Positions 27,144 through 36,042 of a stretch of DNA of 64,000 nucleotides are shown here, in pieces. The notes beneath the pieces were generated by a model. The model was given only the letters and a program-made list of their open reading frames with translations. It was not told the DNA's origin and ran no database searches. The DNA is from Streptomyces brasiliensis (GTDB lineage Bacteria > Actinomycetota > Actinomycetes > Streptomycetales > Streptomycetaceae). A program made the translations under genes and the position numbers. The stretch spans positions 1 to 64,000 of the forward strand of contig NZ_BMQA01000026.1 in assembly GCF_014647875.1 (NCBI RefSeq), read 5' to 3'. The stretch's first letter is position 1; each line of letters starts with the position of its first letter.

Positions 27144-28566
27144 GGCGAAGACGGACGCCCCGCGGGAGACGGACAAGCCGGGTTTCGACCGGCGGCTGCT
27201 GCCGCCGATGATGCTGGGCTCGGTCCTGAACCCGATCAACTCGACGATCATCTCCGTCGCGCTCGTACCCATCGGCGAAGCCCTGGGCGCGCCCGCCTCA
27301 CAGACCGCGTGGCTGGTCTCCGCCCTCTACCTGGCCACCGCGCTCGGACAGCCGGTCGTGGGGCGGCTCATCGACATCTTCGGACCGCGCAGGCTCTTCC
27401 TCCTCAGCACGGGCCTCGTCGGCGTCGCCGGCGTCGTCGGCACCCTGGCACCGAACCTGGCGGTGCTGATCGTCGCGCGCGTCCTGCTCGGGTTCGGCAC
27501 CTGCGCCGGTTATCCCGCCGCGATGGCACTGGTGCGCAGCGAGGCCAAGCGCACCGGACGGGACAGTCCCGGCGGGGTCCTGACCGCCCTGGCGGTCACC
27601 AACCAGACCATCGCCGTCATCGGCCCGCTGCTGGGCGGCCTGCTGATCGCGGCGGGCGGCTGGCGCGCCACCTTCGCGCTGAACGTGCCGCTGGCCGTGG
27701 CGTCCGTACTGCTGGGGCTGTGGCGGCTGCCCAAGTCGGCGGAGACGGGCGAGTCCACGCCGCGTGGGCGCCTGGCCCCTCTGATCGACCTGCCGGGCAT
27801 GGGCCTGTTCGCGGCGATGCTCATCTCGCTGCTGCTGTTCCTGATGAACCTTCACCTGCGCAACTGGTATCTGCTGGTGATCGTCGCCGTCGCGGGAACC
27901 GCGTTCGCGACGCGGGAGTTGCGGGCCGCCACCCCCTTCATCGACCTGCGGGTACTCGGCGGCAACACACCACTTCTGATCACCTACGGTCGCACGCTCG
28001 TCGCCTATGTCGTCGCCTACTCCTTCCTCTACGGCTTCAGCCAGTGGACCGAAGAAGGCTACGGACTGACGCCGTTCCACGCCGGGCTGGTGCAGATACC
28101 CATGTTCCTCTTGGCGATCGGTGTCTCGATCGTCTTCGGGCGGCGCAAGAGCGTGCGTGGGAAGCTGCTGGCCGGCGCGGTAGGACAGATCATCGCCTGC
28201 CTGGTGATCCTGACGCTCACCGGGAACAGCCCCCTGTGGACGCTGATCCTCGTCGCTCTCATCTTCGGCGTCCCGCAGGGGCTGAACAACCTGGCCCTCC
28301 AGAACTCCGTCTACTTCCAGGCCGATCCCGAGCGCACCGCATCCTCGGCCGGGCTGCTGCGCACCTTCGCCTACATCGGCTCGATGATCGCCTCCTCCGC
28401 GACCGCCGCGTCCTTCGGGCAACGCGCCGACACCGGCGGTATGCACCAGCTCGCCTGGGTCATGCTCGGCGCCGGCCTGCTCTACCTCCTGGTGACCGTC
28501 TTCGACCGCACGCTCGGCCGTGCGGCGACACCAGACGCCCAGGCAGCGCAGCAGACCTCGGATTAG
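27136..28566 (+). CDS. MFS drug-efflux transporter (DHA2-like)
   Basis: A 476-aa membrane protein with about 14 hydrophobic segments. MFS motif A is GRLIDIFGPRRLFL between TM2 and TM3, and the TM1 region NPINSTIISVALVPIGEALG matches the DHA2 entry motif. It is expected to expel drugs or metabolites by proton antiport. Co-transcribed and overlapping with the MarR gene, the usual arrangement for inducible efflux. The ATG lies inside the marR stop region. Confidence 0.92.
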   Translation: MTEAKTDAPRETDKPGFDRRLLPPMMLGSVLNPINSTIISVALVPIGEALGAPASQTAWLVSALYLATALGQPVVGRLIDIFGPRRLFLLSTGLVGVAGVVGTLAPNLAVLIVARVLLGFGTCAGYPAAMALVRSEAKRTGRDSPGGVLTALAVTNQTIAVIGPLLGGLLIAAGGWRATFALNVPLAVASVLLGLWRLPKSAETGESTPRGRLAPLIDLPGMGLFAAMLISLLLFLMNLHLRNWYLLVIVAVAGTAFATRELRAATPFIDLRVLGGNTPLLITYGRTLVAYVVAYSFLYGFSQWTEEGYGLTPFHAGLVQIPMFLLAIGVSIVFGRRKSVRGKLLAGAVGQIIACLVILTLTGNSPLWTLILVALIFGVPQGLNNLALQNSVYFQADPERTASSAGLLRTFAYIGSMIASSATAASFGQRADTGGMHQLAWVMLGAGLLYLLVTVFDRTLGRAATPDAQAAQQTSD

Positions 28567-28721
28567 CCCCAGGTAACCGTCCTCGTACGGCGTGGCGAGG
28601 TCACCACCGTCGACGACTGGGCGCCCACCCTCGACGCCGCCGCCTGAACGCTCGCAAGCGGCGACGCCGTCAGGGGCCAGGACACGGTCGTAAGCGGCGT
28701 TGGGTTGAGCCGGGACGGGTG

Positions 28722-29132
28722 TCAGTCGACGGCCGGGGCGCCGGCGTACTCCTCCTCGGTGACGGGAGTCAGCCAGTGCACGACATCGTGATCGGCATCG
28801 CTCTCGTTGATGGCCAGGTGGACCATCAGCCGGTTCGGCGCGGCGCCGTGCCAGTGCTCCTCGTCGGCCTCGAACAGAACGCGGTCGCCGGGACGGATGA
28901 CTTCGATCGGCCCGCCCCGGCGCCGGCACAGGCCGACCCCCTCGGTGACGAAGACGGTCTGGCTCAGCGGGTGGCGGTGCCAGTGGGTGCGCGCGCCCGG
29001 CATGAAGCGCACCAGGTTGGCGCTGACGCGGGACGGCGCGGGTGCGGCGGCGACGGCGTCGATGTAGACATCGCCGGTGAATTAGTCGGCGGGACCCTTG
29101 ACGGTGTTGATCGAGCTTCGGGTGATGTGCAA
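28722..29132 (-). pseudogene. Cupin-domain protein with in-frame stop
   Basis: From a TTG at 29132 the frame reads HITRSSINTVKGPAD, then a TAA at 29082-29084 where homologues have Trp, then FTGDVYIDAVAAAP and a full cupin: THWHRHPLSQTVFVTEG (metal-binding HxH), PGDRVLFEADEEHWHGAAP. It ends in DHDVVHWLTPVTEEEY, the ending of the QdtA/YhaK-like quercetinase-type small cupins. Translation may still begin at GTG 29021 or ATG 29012, giving a shortened protein. Lesion is two bases from TGG, so it is not a simple misread. Confidence 0.6.
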
Positions 29133-29264
29133 GGTCGTAGTTTCTCTGTGAACGTCGCGGATCGGTGAGCACGGCCGAGTGCCGCTCTCCTGCAAGAACG
29201 CGAGGGCGACGGCACGTCCCGGACGATGCCGGGCATCGGCAGAGGCGCGGCATGGGGTCAGGGG

Positions 29265-29783
29265 TCAGGGCTTGAGGAGTGTTTTGATGGCGAGGCGCTC
29301 GTCCATGGCCTTGTAACCCTGTGCGACCTGCTCCAGGGGCAAGGTGAGGTCGAAGACCCTGCCCGGGTTGATCCGGCCCGACAGGACGCGGCCGACCAGG
29401 TCGGGCAGGTAGCGGCGCACGGGGGCGGGGCCGCCGCGCAGGCCGACGTGCGAGAGGAACAGCTCCCGGCCGTCGATCCGCACCTCGTGGGGGACGCCGA
29501 CGAAGCCGACGTTGCCGCCCGGCCGCGCCGAGTGCAGGGCCTGCTGCATGGCCTGGGCGGTACCGACGCATTCCAGCACCGCATCGGCGCCGATCCCGTC
29601 GGTGAGGTCCTTGATCCGGGCGACGCCTTCCTCGCCACGCTCGGTGACGATGTCGGTGGCACCGAACTCCCGGGCGAGCTGCCGGCGGCTCTCATGGCGG
29701 CTCATCGCGATGATCCGCTCCGCTCCCATCTCCTTCGCGGCGATCACCGCGCACAGCCCGACCGCCCCGTCGCCGACCACCAC
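29265..29783 (-). pseudogene. Zinc-type alcohol dehydrogenase, C-terminal half
   Basis: A 172-aa reading with the NAD(P) Rossmann motif VVGDGAVGLCAVIAAKEMGA and then ERIIAMSRHESRRQLA, TDGIGADAVLECVGT and GGNVGFVGVPH. This is the second half of a medium-chain dehydrogenase (family about 345 aa). In-frame homology continues about 50 bp upstream (EVRPGST), but the catalytic zinc domain is missing; the PPOX gene ends there. Truncated; unlikely to have activity. Confidence 0.65.
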
Positions 29784-29885
29784 GGCGGTGGAGCCGGGCC
29801 TGACCTCGGCGGCTTCGGCGGCGTACCATCCGGGCTCATGGCCGGGACGCCGGCGGCGTACGGCCTCGCGGGGACGCGCGGCTGC

Positions 29886-30443
29886 TCAGAACGTCCACCG
29901 TGTGTGGGTGTAGACGCCACCGTCTCGGCCGAAGCCGTACGCCGTGGCTGGTGCCAGGGCGAAGACGACCACGTCCCCTTTCCGGAACGCATCCCCGATC
30001 CCGTGGAAGGTGCCCCCGGGTGAGGTGATGTGCGCCCCGTACTTCGCCTCGTACGCCGCGATCACCTCCTCCAGTACCGCCGGATCGGCAACGGGCTCCG
30101 CCGTGCCCTCGACGACGAGATCGAGCCCTTCCGTGAGCGAGTTCCCTCCAGTGGTCAGCGCGCAGTGTGCGTCATGAGCGAGGTTCCGCGCCTTCTGCTC
30201 CGCCGGGCCGGTGGAGAAGTACAGCACCCCGTCGTGCCAGGCGGCGATGACGGGCGTGACGTGGAGCCGGCCGTCGGGCCGCACCGTGGACGCCCAGAAG
30301 ATCTCGGCGGCCTCCAACTGCCGTTGGGCCTCGGCCCATTCGGTGGCGGTGACGTCCCTGGCACCCGGGCGGGGATTCAGCGCGGAACTGTAGCGGGTGT
30401 CGAGTTCGGCCGTGGGCTGCTTCACGGGACCCTGTGTCGGCAT
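29886..30443 (-). CDS. Pyridoxamine 5'-phosphate oxidase-fold (PPOX) protein
   Basis: A 185-aa split-barrel flavin/F420-binding-fold protein: FWASTVRPDGRLHVTPVIAAW, GVLYFSTGPAEQKARNLAHD, DLVVEGTAEPV and the C-terminal FALAPATAYGFGRDGGVYTHTRW motif (TRWTF ending typical of the TIGR03618-like PPOX class F420 group). Probably an F420H2- or FMN-dependent reductase of unknown substrate. ATG at 30443; upstream gene boundary is clear with 90 bp to the next gene. Confidence 0.88.
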   Translation of the reverse strand: MPTQGPVKQPTAELDTRYSSALNPRPGARDVTATEWAEAQRQLEAAEIFWASTVRPDGRLHVTPVIAAWHDGVLYFSTGPAEQKARNLAHDAHCALTTGGNSLTEGLDLVVEGTAEPVADPAVLEEVIAAYEAKYGAHITSPGGTFHGIGDAFRKGDVVVFALAPATAYGFGRDGGVYTHTRWTF

Positions 30444-30532
30444 GGCGGATCTCCTTCCTCGTTTCCCGATAACGACCGGCAGCAGACGCAGAAGTCACCG
30501 CCGGGCCCGTTCGTGTTTGCCTGTACACGCTT

Positions 30533-32182
30533 TCAGTTCCCCCTGCCGAAGGCTCGCTCGAAGGCGAGGAAGGCTGTTTCCTGTCGCCACTCCGCCCGGG
30601 CCTTGGGGCTGTTGGCCAGCAGACGGCGGCACTCCGGGCGGGGCTCGGGGGATCCCGGCCGGGCTGTGCGGCAGGCGCTGACCGGGCGGTACCCGTCACG
30701 GGTCGGGTTGCCGCGCCACAGGCTCTGGCCGGGCAGGAAGGCGTACTCGAGAGAGGCTCGGGCGAGGTTCTTCAGGGTGGGGTAGGTCAGGCCGTAGGTC
30801 TCGGCGGCGTACGCGTACTGCCGGGTGATGTCGGTGCGGCTTACACCCGGGTCGTCGGTGGCCAGTACGACGGGTACGCCGAAGCGGCGGTACGTGTTGA
30901 AGGGGTGGTCGGCGCCCTTGACGCCGAGGATCTGGGCGTTGCTGGTGAACGGCACCTCGACGGCGATCTCGCGGGCGGCCATGGTGTGGGCGGTGTCCTG
31001 CCAGTTGTCCTCGTGGACGAGGTCGACGCCGTGGCCGATGCGTTCGGCGCCCGCGACGCTGACGGCCTGCCTGATGTGGAACTTGAGGTCTTCCGGTTTG
31101 ACCAGGCCCGGCCACAACTCGCCCGCGTGCAGGGTGACGTGAGCGCGCGGATAGACGCCGTGCAGGTACTTCACCATGCGCATCTGCAGTTGGTAGTCGG
31201 CAAGGGCACGCTCACCGTCCTCCGGCTGGACCAGGTTCACGGCGACGAACCGGTCGTCGCGCTCGGCCAGCCGCATTCCCAGGGCGAGTTGGGTGAAGAC
31301 CTGTTCGGGCACGCTGCCCCGTGAGCCCTGTGAGATCCACCGGACCTCCAGCGCGCAGCCCGGGTGGGCGCGGTCCGTACCGCAGCGTGCGGTGGCGCGG
31401 AATTCGGCTTCGGCCTTGTCGGCCTCCTGGCGGGCCTGGGTGACCAGGCGGTCCAGCTTGCCCCCGGCGACGAGTTCGCCGTGCAGGCGCGCGAGGTCGT
31501 CGTCCCAGCCGACTTCGGTGGCCAGCTTCTTGGCACCGTCGGAGGCCGGAGTGGTCATCGTCTCGAGGTAGAACTGGTTCTGCTCCGCCGCCGTGTCGGC
31601 GACCTCGGCGAGCAGCTTGCCCGGATGCCGCCAGGTCACCTCGCCGAACTTGCCGAAGGTGGCGAAGAAGTGGTCATGGCCGTTGCCGCCTGCGGGAAAG
31701 TCCTGCATGGACCATGCCCGTACGATCGCGTCGCGGAATGCGGGGTCGGTGCCGGCTTCGGCGGCGGGGCGGGTACCGGGGCCGCACGGTGGGGCGACGG
31801 CGGTCATCGTGCTGGTCTCGATGCACAGCCCGTCCTCGGCGGCGAGCTGGATCAGATACTCGGTCGTCACCGCCCCGGAGAGGTGGTTGTGCAGGTCGCC
31901 GCCCTTGGGCAGCCGCTCCATGAAACGGTGCAGCAGCTGCGGGTTGTGCCGGACGGCCTCCAGATATGCGGCCGTACCCGTCTCAGGTCCCGGCAGGGAC
32001 GGCGGCGCGGCGCGGTGCGCGCGGGCCGCCGGGGGAGTGCTCGCTGCGGCGGCGGGCAGTGCGGACAGCGCGGGCAGTACGGCGAACAGGCCGAGGCCAC
32101 AGGCGGTCAGGGCCCTTTGTCCCCGAGTGTGGGCGATGGCCGCCGTCCGTGATCCGGCGAGCGTGACCGATGACGGTCTCAC
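30533..32182 (-). CDS. Secreted adenosine deaminase-like protein (ADGF type)
   Basis: A protein of about 549 aa from GTG 32182. A hydrophobic signal (ALTACGLGLFAVLPALSALPAAAAS) suggests export. The ADA domain follows: GGDLHNHLSGAV (metal HxH), LHAGELW, ERIGHGVDLVHE, VEVPFTSNAQILGV and VVLATDDPGVSRTD, which together provide the metal ligands and catalytic Glu/His/Asp. Extracellular ADA-like enzymes deaminate nucleosides. The native start is uncertain because its 5' end overlaps an inverted SDR fragment at 32136; the GTG has no good ribosome site. Confidence 0.8.
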   Translation of the reverse strand: MRPSSVTLAGSRTAAIAHTRGQRALTACGLGLFAVLPALSALPAAAASTPPAARAHRAAPPSLPGPETGTAAYLEAVRHNPQLLHRFMERLPKGGDLHNHLSGAVTTEYLIQLAAEDGLCIETSTMTAVAPPCGPGTRPAAEAGTDPAFRDAIVRAWSMQDFPAGGNGHDHFFATFGKFGEVTWRHPGKLLAEVADTAAEQNQFYLETMTTPASDGAKKLATEVGWDDDLARLHGELVAGGKLDRLVTQARQEADKAEAEFRATARCGTDRAHPGCALEVRWISQGSRGSVPEQVFTQLALGMRLAERDDRFVAVNLVQPEDGERALADYQLQMRMVKYLHGVYPRAHVTLHAGELWPGLVKPEDLKFHIRQAVSVAGAERIGHGVDLVHEDNWQDTAHTMAAREIAVEVPFTSNAQILGVKGADHPFNTYRRFGVPVVLATDDPGVSRTDITRQYAYAAETYGLTYPTLKNLARASLEYAFLPGQSLWRGNPTRDGYRPVSACRTARPGSPEPRPECRRLLANSPKARAEWRQETAFLAFERAFGRGN

Positions 32183-32723
32183 TCCGCTGCGTCTGGACGT
32201 CACCAAGCCCGAGGAGGTCGCCGCGGCAGCCGCTGCCGCGGGTGACGTGACCATTGTGATCAACAACGCCGGTGTCGGAGGTTTCAGCACCAAGCTTCTG
32301 TCCGGTGCCTTCGACGGCGCGCGCGAGGCGATGGAGATCAACTACTTCGGTACCTGGGCCGTCGCCCGGGCCTTCGCCCCCATCCTGGCCCGTAACGGCG
32401 GCGGCGCACTGGTCAACATGCTGTCGGCGGCCTCCTGGGCCGCGCGGCCGGAGTACCCCGGATATGCGGCCTCCAAGGCGGCGCAGTGGTCGTTGACGGG
32501 CGCACTGCGGGAGGGCCTGCGCGAACAGGGGACGCTCGTGATCGGCGTCCACGCCGGTTTCGTGGAGACGGATCTCGCCTCGTTCGTGGCCGCACCGAAG
32601 ACCGATGCGGCCGACGTCGCGGAACAGACCATGGAGGCACTGGCGAACGACCGGGTCGAAGTCCTCGCCGACGAGCGGACCCGGCAGATCAAGAACGCCT
32701 TGTCGCAGCCGCTCGAACAGTGA
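32136..32723 (+). pseudogene. SDR lacking its N-terminal cofactor motif
   Basis: From ATG 32136 a 195-aa reading carries most of an SDR: VRDPASVTDDGLTPLRLDVT, VIINNAGVGG-like INNAGVGGFSTKL, NMLSAASWAARPEYPGYAAS and YAASKAAQWSL (YxxxK), and ADVAEQTMEALANDRVEVLAD. The TGxxxGIG cofactor loop (about 45 residues) that should come first is absent; instead the sequence is the reverse of the adenosine-deaminase gene start. So it was cut at the junction and cannot bind NAD(P). Confidence 0.65.
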
Positions 32724-32780
32724 GGCGACACCGGCCTCGTCCGAGTGGGACGGGCCACCACCAGCGGACACCCCTGACGG

Positions 32781-34058
32781 TCAGTTGCCGAGACGCCGGG
32801 ACGGGTCGAGGGCGACCGGCAGCTTCTCCAGGCCTCGGAAGGCGGGGAACGGAACCTTGAGCCATTCCGCTTCCTGTGCCGGAATCGCCAGGTCGATGGC
32901 GGGGAACCGCGTGAAGAGCGTGGTCAGGGCGAGCTGCATCTCCATCCTGGCCAGCGGCGCGCCCAGGCAGTAGTGCGGACCGCTGCCGAAGCCGAGATGA
33001 GCGCTCTGCACGCCCGGTCGCCGCACGTCGAAGTTGTCGGGGCACTCGAACTTCTCCGGATCCCGGTTGGCGGAGGCCACCGCGATCTGGACCAGTGCGC
33101 CCTTGGGAATGGTCGTGCCTCGGATGGTGATGTCCTCGAGCGCGTGCCGGAACGTCGCGTTCTCGACGGAGCCCTCGTAACGAATGATTTCTTCGATCGC
33201 GTTCGCGAGCAGGTCCGGGTCGGTCAGGACCTGCCGCAACTGGTCCCGGTGGGTCAGCAGGTTGAGGACGGCGTTGCCGATGAGGTACGCCGTCGTCTTG
33301 TGGCCGGCGAAGCTCAGCACCCAGAGGGTCGACAGGAGTTCGCCGTCGTTCATCGCTCCTTGCTCGTCCTGGGTGCGGATCAGGGCACCGACCAGATCGT
33401 CCGACGGTGTCTTGCGCTTGCGCGCGATGAGTTCGGCGAAGTAGTCGCGCAATGCTCCCTCGGCCACGGCAAGGCGTTCCTTGTCCTGCTTGCTGAACCC
33501 GGTACGCGCCACGACGGCGCACCACTTCTGCACGTCGCTCCGTTCGTCCTCGGGAATGCCGAGGAGTTCACAGATGACAATGAGCGGCAGCGGAAAGGCG
33601 AACTTTTCCAGCAGATCGACGGGTTCGCGTGTGGAACAGCCGTCCAGCAGTTCGTCGCTGATCTTCTGAATACGCGGACGCAAGGACTCGATACGGCGTG
33701 GTGTGAACGCACTGTTGATGATGCGTCGCAGTCGCGTGTGCTTCGGCGGGTCCGAGAAGAGCATGTTGTCGTCGAGCGCGATGGACGAGTCACCGAAAAT
33801 GGTGTGGTACTGATCGATTGCCTCGTACATGTCCTTGCTGATGCGCGGATCCGTCAAAGCCGCCTTCGCGTCGTCGTACCTCGTGATCAGGTACGTCTCC
33901 ACTCCGTGCGGGGGCGACAGACGGCATACGGGGGCCGATTCACGCAGGCAGGCATACACGGGATAGGGGTTGGCACGGTAGGGAGCGGCACCGCGCGAGG
34001 CCGCCGCGACCGCCTGTTCCGTTGATTCCAGACCGTCCCGCTCGTCGAGCTGTGTCAT
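32781..34058 (-). CDS. Cytochrome P450 (CYP107-like)
   Basis: A 425-aa soluble P450. I-helix SFAGHKTTAYL (A/G-G-x-x-T with H), ExxR in EEIIRYEGSV, and haem loop FGSGPHYCLGAPLARME with Cys364. The arrangement and length fit actinomycete CYP107/CYP105 enzymes that hydroxylate secondary metabolites or xenobiotics. It diverges from an aromatic FAD hydroxylase gene across a 297-bp gap, so the pair may belong to the same pathway. No ferredoxin nearby. ATG 34058 behind GGAAAGGATCGGCAGAAC. Confidence 0.92.
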   Translation of the reverse strand: MTQLDERDGLESTEQAVAAASRGAAPYRANPYPVYACLRESAPVCRLSPPHGVETYLITRYDDAKAALTDPRISKDMYEAIDQYHTIFGDSSIALDDNMLFSDPPKHTRLRRIINSAFTPRRIESLRPRIQKISDELLDGCSTREPVDLLEKFAFPLPLIVICELLGIPEDERSDVQKWCAVVARTGFSKQDKERLAVAEGALRDYFAELIARKRKTPSDDLVGALIRTQDEQGAMNDGELLSTLWVLSFAGHKTTAYLIGNAVLNLLTHRDQLRQVLTDPDLLANAIEEIIRYEGSVENATFRHALEDITIRGTTIPKGALVQIAVASANRDPEKFECPDNFDVRRPGVQSAHLGFGSGPHYCLGAPLARMEMQLALTTLFTRFPAIDLAIPAQEAEWLKVPFPAFRGLEKLPVALDPSRRLGN

Positions 34059-34355
34059 GTTCTGCCGATCCTTTCCTTGGCCGGAAGGCGCCCGCCGCGG
34101 CCATGGGACAGCGCACCACCCATGAGATTCGCATCGCTATTCCCCTGCCGGCTCCCGGAGATAAACCCGGTTCGCCCGGGTGGGGGGCCGGCATGGGCCA
34201 CATGCGGGGTTGCGGCGGGGCCGTTCGGGTCAGTGCTGCATATGGTCCGCCGACGCGTGGAACAGCACTCGGGAGTCATGAGCGGCCCTCGGCCGCCGCG
34301 TTGATCGATCTGCTGAACCGTTATTGGTGTGCTGACCGCAGAGGGAGAACAGGGC
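34059..34355. promoter_or_regulatory. Divergent promoter region, P450 / aromatic hydroxylase
   Basis: 297 bp between divergent starts. It contains CGGTTCGCCCGGGTGG-like GC stretches and an AT-containing TTGATCGATCTGCTGAACC before the plus-strand gene. No clear palindrome stood out and no gene is seen in it. Confidence 0.35.
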
Positions 34356-35975
34356 ATGAACGAGCGCGGCGACGACTGCGTACCCGTCTTGGTGGTGGGG
34401 GGCTCACTCGTGGGCCTGTCCGCGTCCGTCTTCCTCGGGCGTCTCGGCGTCCGACATCGTGTCGTCGAGCGCCATGCGGCCACATCGGCACACCCGCGCG
34501 GTCGCGGCAACAACATGCGCACCATGGAGATCTTCCGTACCGCGGGTCTTGAGCCCGGCATCCGGAAAGCCGCTGCCACGCTGTCGAAGAACCATGGAAT
34601 TCTGCAGGTCGACAACCTGCGGGGGGAAAGCCGGCGTTGGCTTTCGGCGCGGATGACGGGCAGGCCGCCGGAGGCCGACGTGTGCTCGACCGTCCGGTGC
34701 GCCTGCAGCCAGAACGACCTGGAACCCGTACTGCTGGAGGGCGCGCGCGATCTGGGTGGGGAGGTGCGTTTCAGCACGGAACTGCTGTCCTTCACCCAGG
34801 ACGAGCACTCTGTGCGGGCGGTCCTGCAGGACCGTAAGTCGGGCGAGGTCTCCACCGTGACGGCGGACTACCTCTTCGCCGCCGACGGCCCCCGCAGCCC
34901 CGTACGCCAGCGACTGGGCATCGAACACTCGGGATCGGGCGACCTGTTCCACAACATCAGCGTCACCTTCCGCAGCAAGAGACTGCGCGATATCGCCGGG
35001 GAGGACCTCTTCGTCGTCTGTTACGTCACCGACTCCTCGGGCGAGGGAGTGCTCCTGCCCGTCGACAACGAGGAGCAGTGGGTCTTCCATCTGCCATGGT
35101 TCCCCGAACGCGGACAGACCTTGGAGTACTTCACCGACGACCGCTGCATCGAGCACATCCGGGCAGCGGCCGGCGTGCGGGACCTGGACGTCGAGATCAC
35201 CGGACGGGCGCCGTGGCACGCGGCGGACCGGGTGGCGAACTCCTACCGTGCCGGGCGCGTCTTCCTCATGGGCGACTCCGCACACGAGATGCCGCCGACC
35301 GGCGCTTTCGGCTCCAACACCGGGATCCAGGACGCGCACAACCTGGCCTGGAAGGTCGCCGCCGTGCTGCGCGGCTGGGCCGGCCCCGCCCTGCTCGACA
35401 GCTACGAGACCGAACGCCGCCCGGTGGCGCGGTCGACCAGCGCACGCGCGACGGAGCAGGCGGCCAGGGAACAACACCCCGGCTACTCCGCCAGGTCGGC
35501 AACGAACAACTCCACCGACCTGATGACCACGGCGCTCGGATACCGATACGTCTCGAGTGTGGTGATCGGTGCGCCTGCCGGGGAGCCCGTCATCCCGGAC
35601 AGCCTGGACCTGCAGGCCGACCCCGGTACCCGCGCACCGCACATGTGGGTCGCCCGCGAGGGAGAAAAGCTCTCCACCATCGACCTGTACGAACGGTCCT
35701 TCGTCCTGCTCTGCGGGCGTCAGGACTGGTGCGGCGCCGCCCGGACGGTGGCGGCGAAGCTGGATGTACCGCTCGACGCCTACACCGTCGGCGAAGGTGC
35801 GGGATTCGACCTGGACACCGCTGACGGCGCGGACTGGGCGTCGGTGCACGGCACGACACCGGACGGTGCGGTCCTCGTACGGCCGGACGGCTACGTGGCC
35901 TGGCGGGACCGCGAAGCGCCGTCCGATCCGGAGAAGTCCCTGACCGACGCGCTTCTCGGAGTTCTCGGGCGCTGA
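34356..35975 (+). CDS. FAD-dependent aromatic hydroxylase (PheA/TfdB type)
   Basis: A 539-aa flavoprotein monooxygenase of the polyketide/phenol hydroxylase type. GxGxxG-equivalent LVVGGSLVGLSASVFLGRLG at the N-terminus, then RGRGNNMRTMEIFR, the DG-type motif YLFAADGPRSPVRQ, and the GD motif VFLMGDSAHEMPPTGAFGSN followed by DAHNLAWKVAAVL. The C-terminal thioredoxin-like extension (residues about 420-539) is complete. It adds a hydroxyl to an aromatic ring using NAD(P)H. ATG 34356 follows GAGGGAGAACAGGGC. Followed 67 bp later by an amidohydrolase, probably the same operon. Confidence 0.9.
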   Translation: MNERGDDCVPVLVVGGSLVGLSASVFLGRLGVRHRVVERHAATSAHPRGRGNNMRTMEIFRTAGLEPGIRKAAATLSKNHGILQVDNLRGESRRWLSARMTGRPPEADVCSTVRCACSQNDLEPVLLEGARDLGGEVRFSTELLSFTQDEHSVRAVLQDRKSGEVSTVTADYLFAADGPRSPVRQRLGIEHSGSGDLFHNISVTFRSKRLRDIAGEDLFVVCYVTDSSGEGVLLPVDNEEQWVFHLPWFPERGQTLEYFTDDRCIEHIRAAAGVRDLDVEITGRAPWHAADRVANSYRAGRVFLMGDSAHEMPPTGAFGSNTGIQDAHNLAWKVAAVLRGWAGPALLDSYETERRPVARSTSARATEQAAREQHPGYSARSATNNSTDLMTTALGYRYVSSVVIGAPAGEPVIPDSLDLQADPGTRAPHMWVAREGEKLSTIDLYERSFVLLCGRQDWCGAARTVAAKLDVPLDAYTVGEGAGFDLDTADGADWASVHGTTPDGAVLVRPDGYVAWRDREAPSDPEKSLTDALLGVLGR

Positions 35976-36042
35976 CCGCACAGAGCCCCGGAAGCATCAA
36001 AACCCCCTCACACGACCAACGATCACAGGACGGAATCACCCC

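Noticed and set aside
28567..28721. Short plus-strand reading after the MFS gene (RRGEVTTVDDWAPTL)
   Set aside because: Too short and without a start. It could be a gene end, but no family is recognisable.
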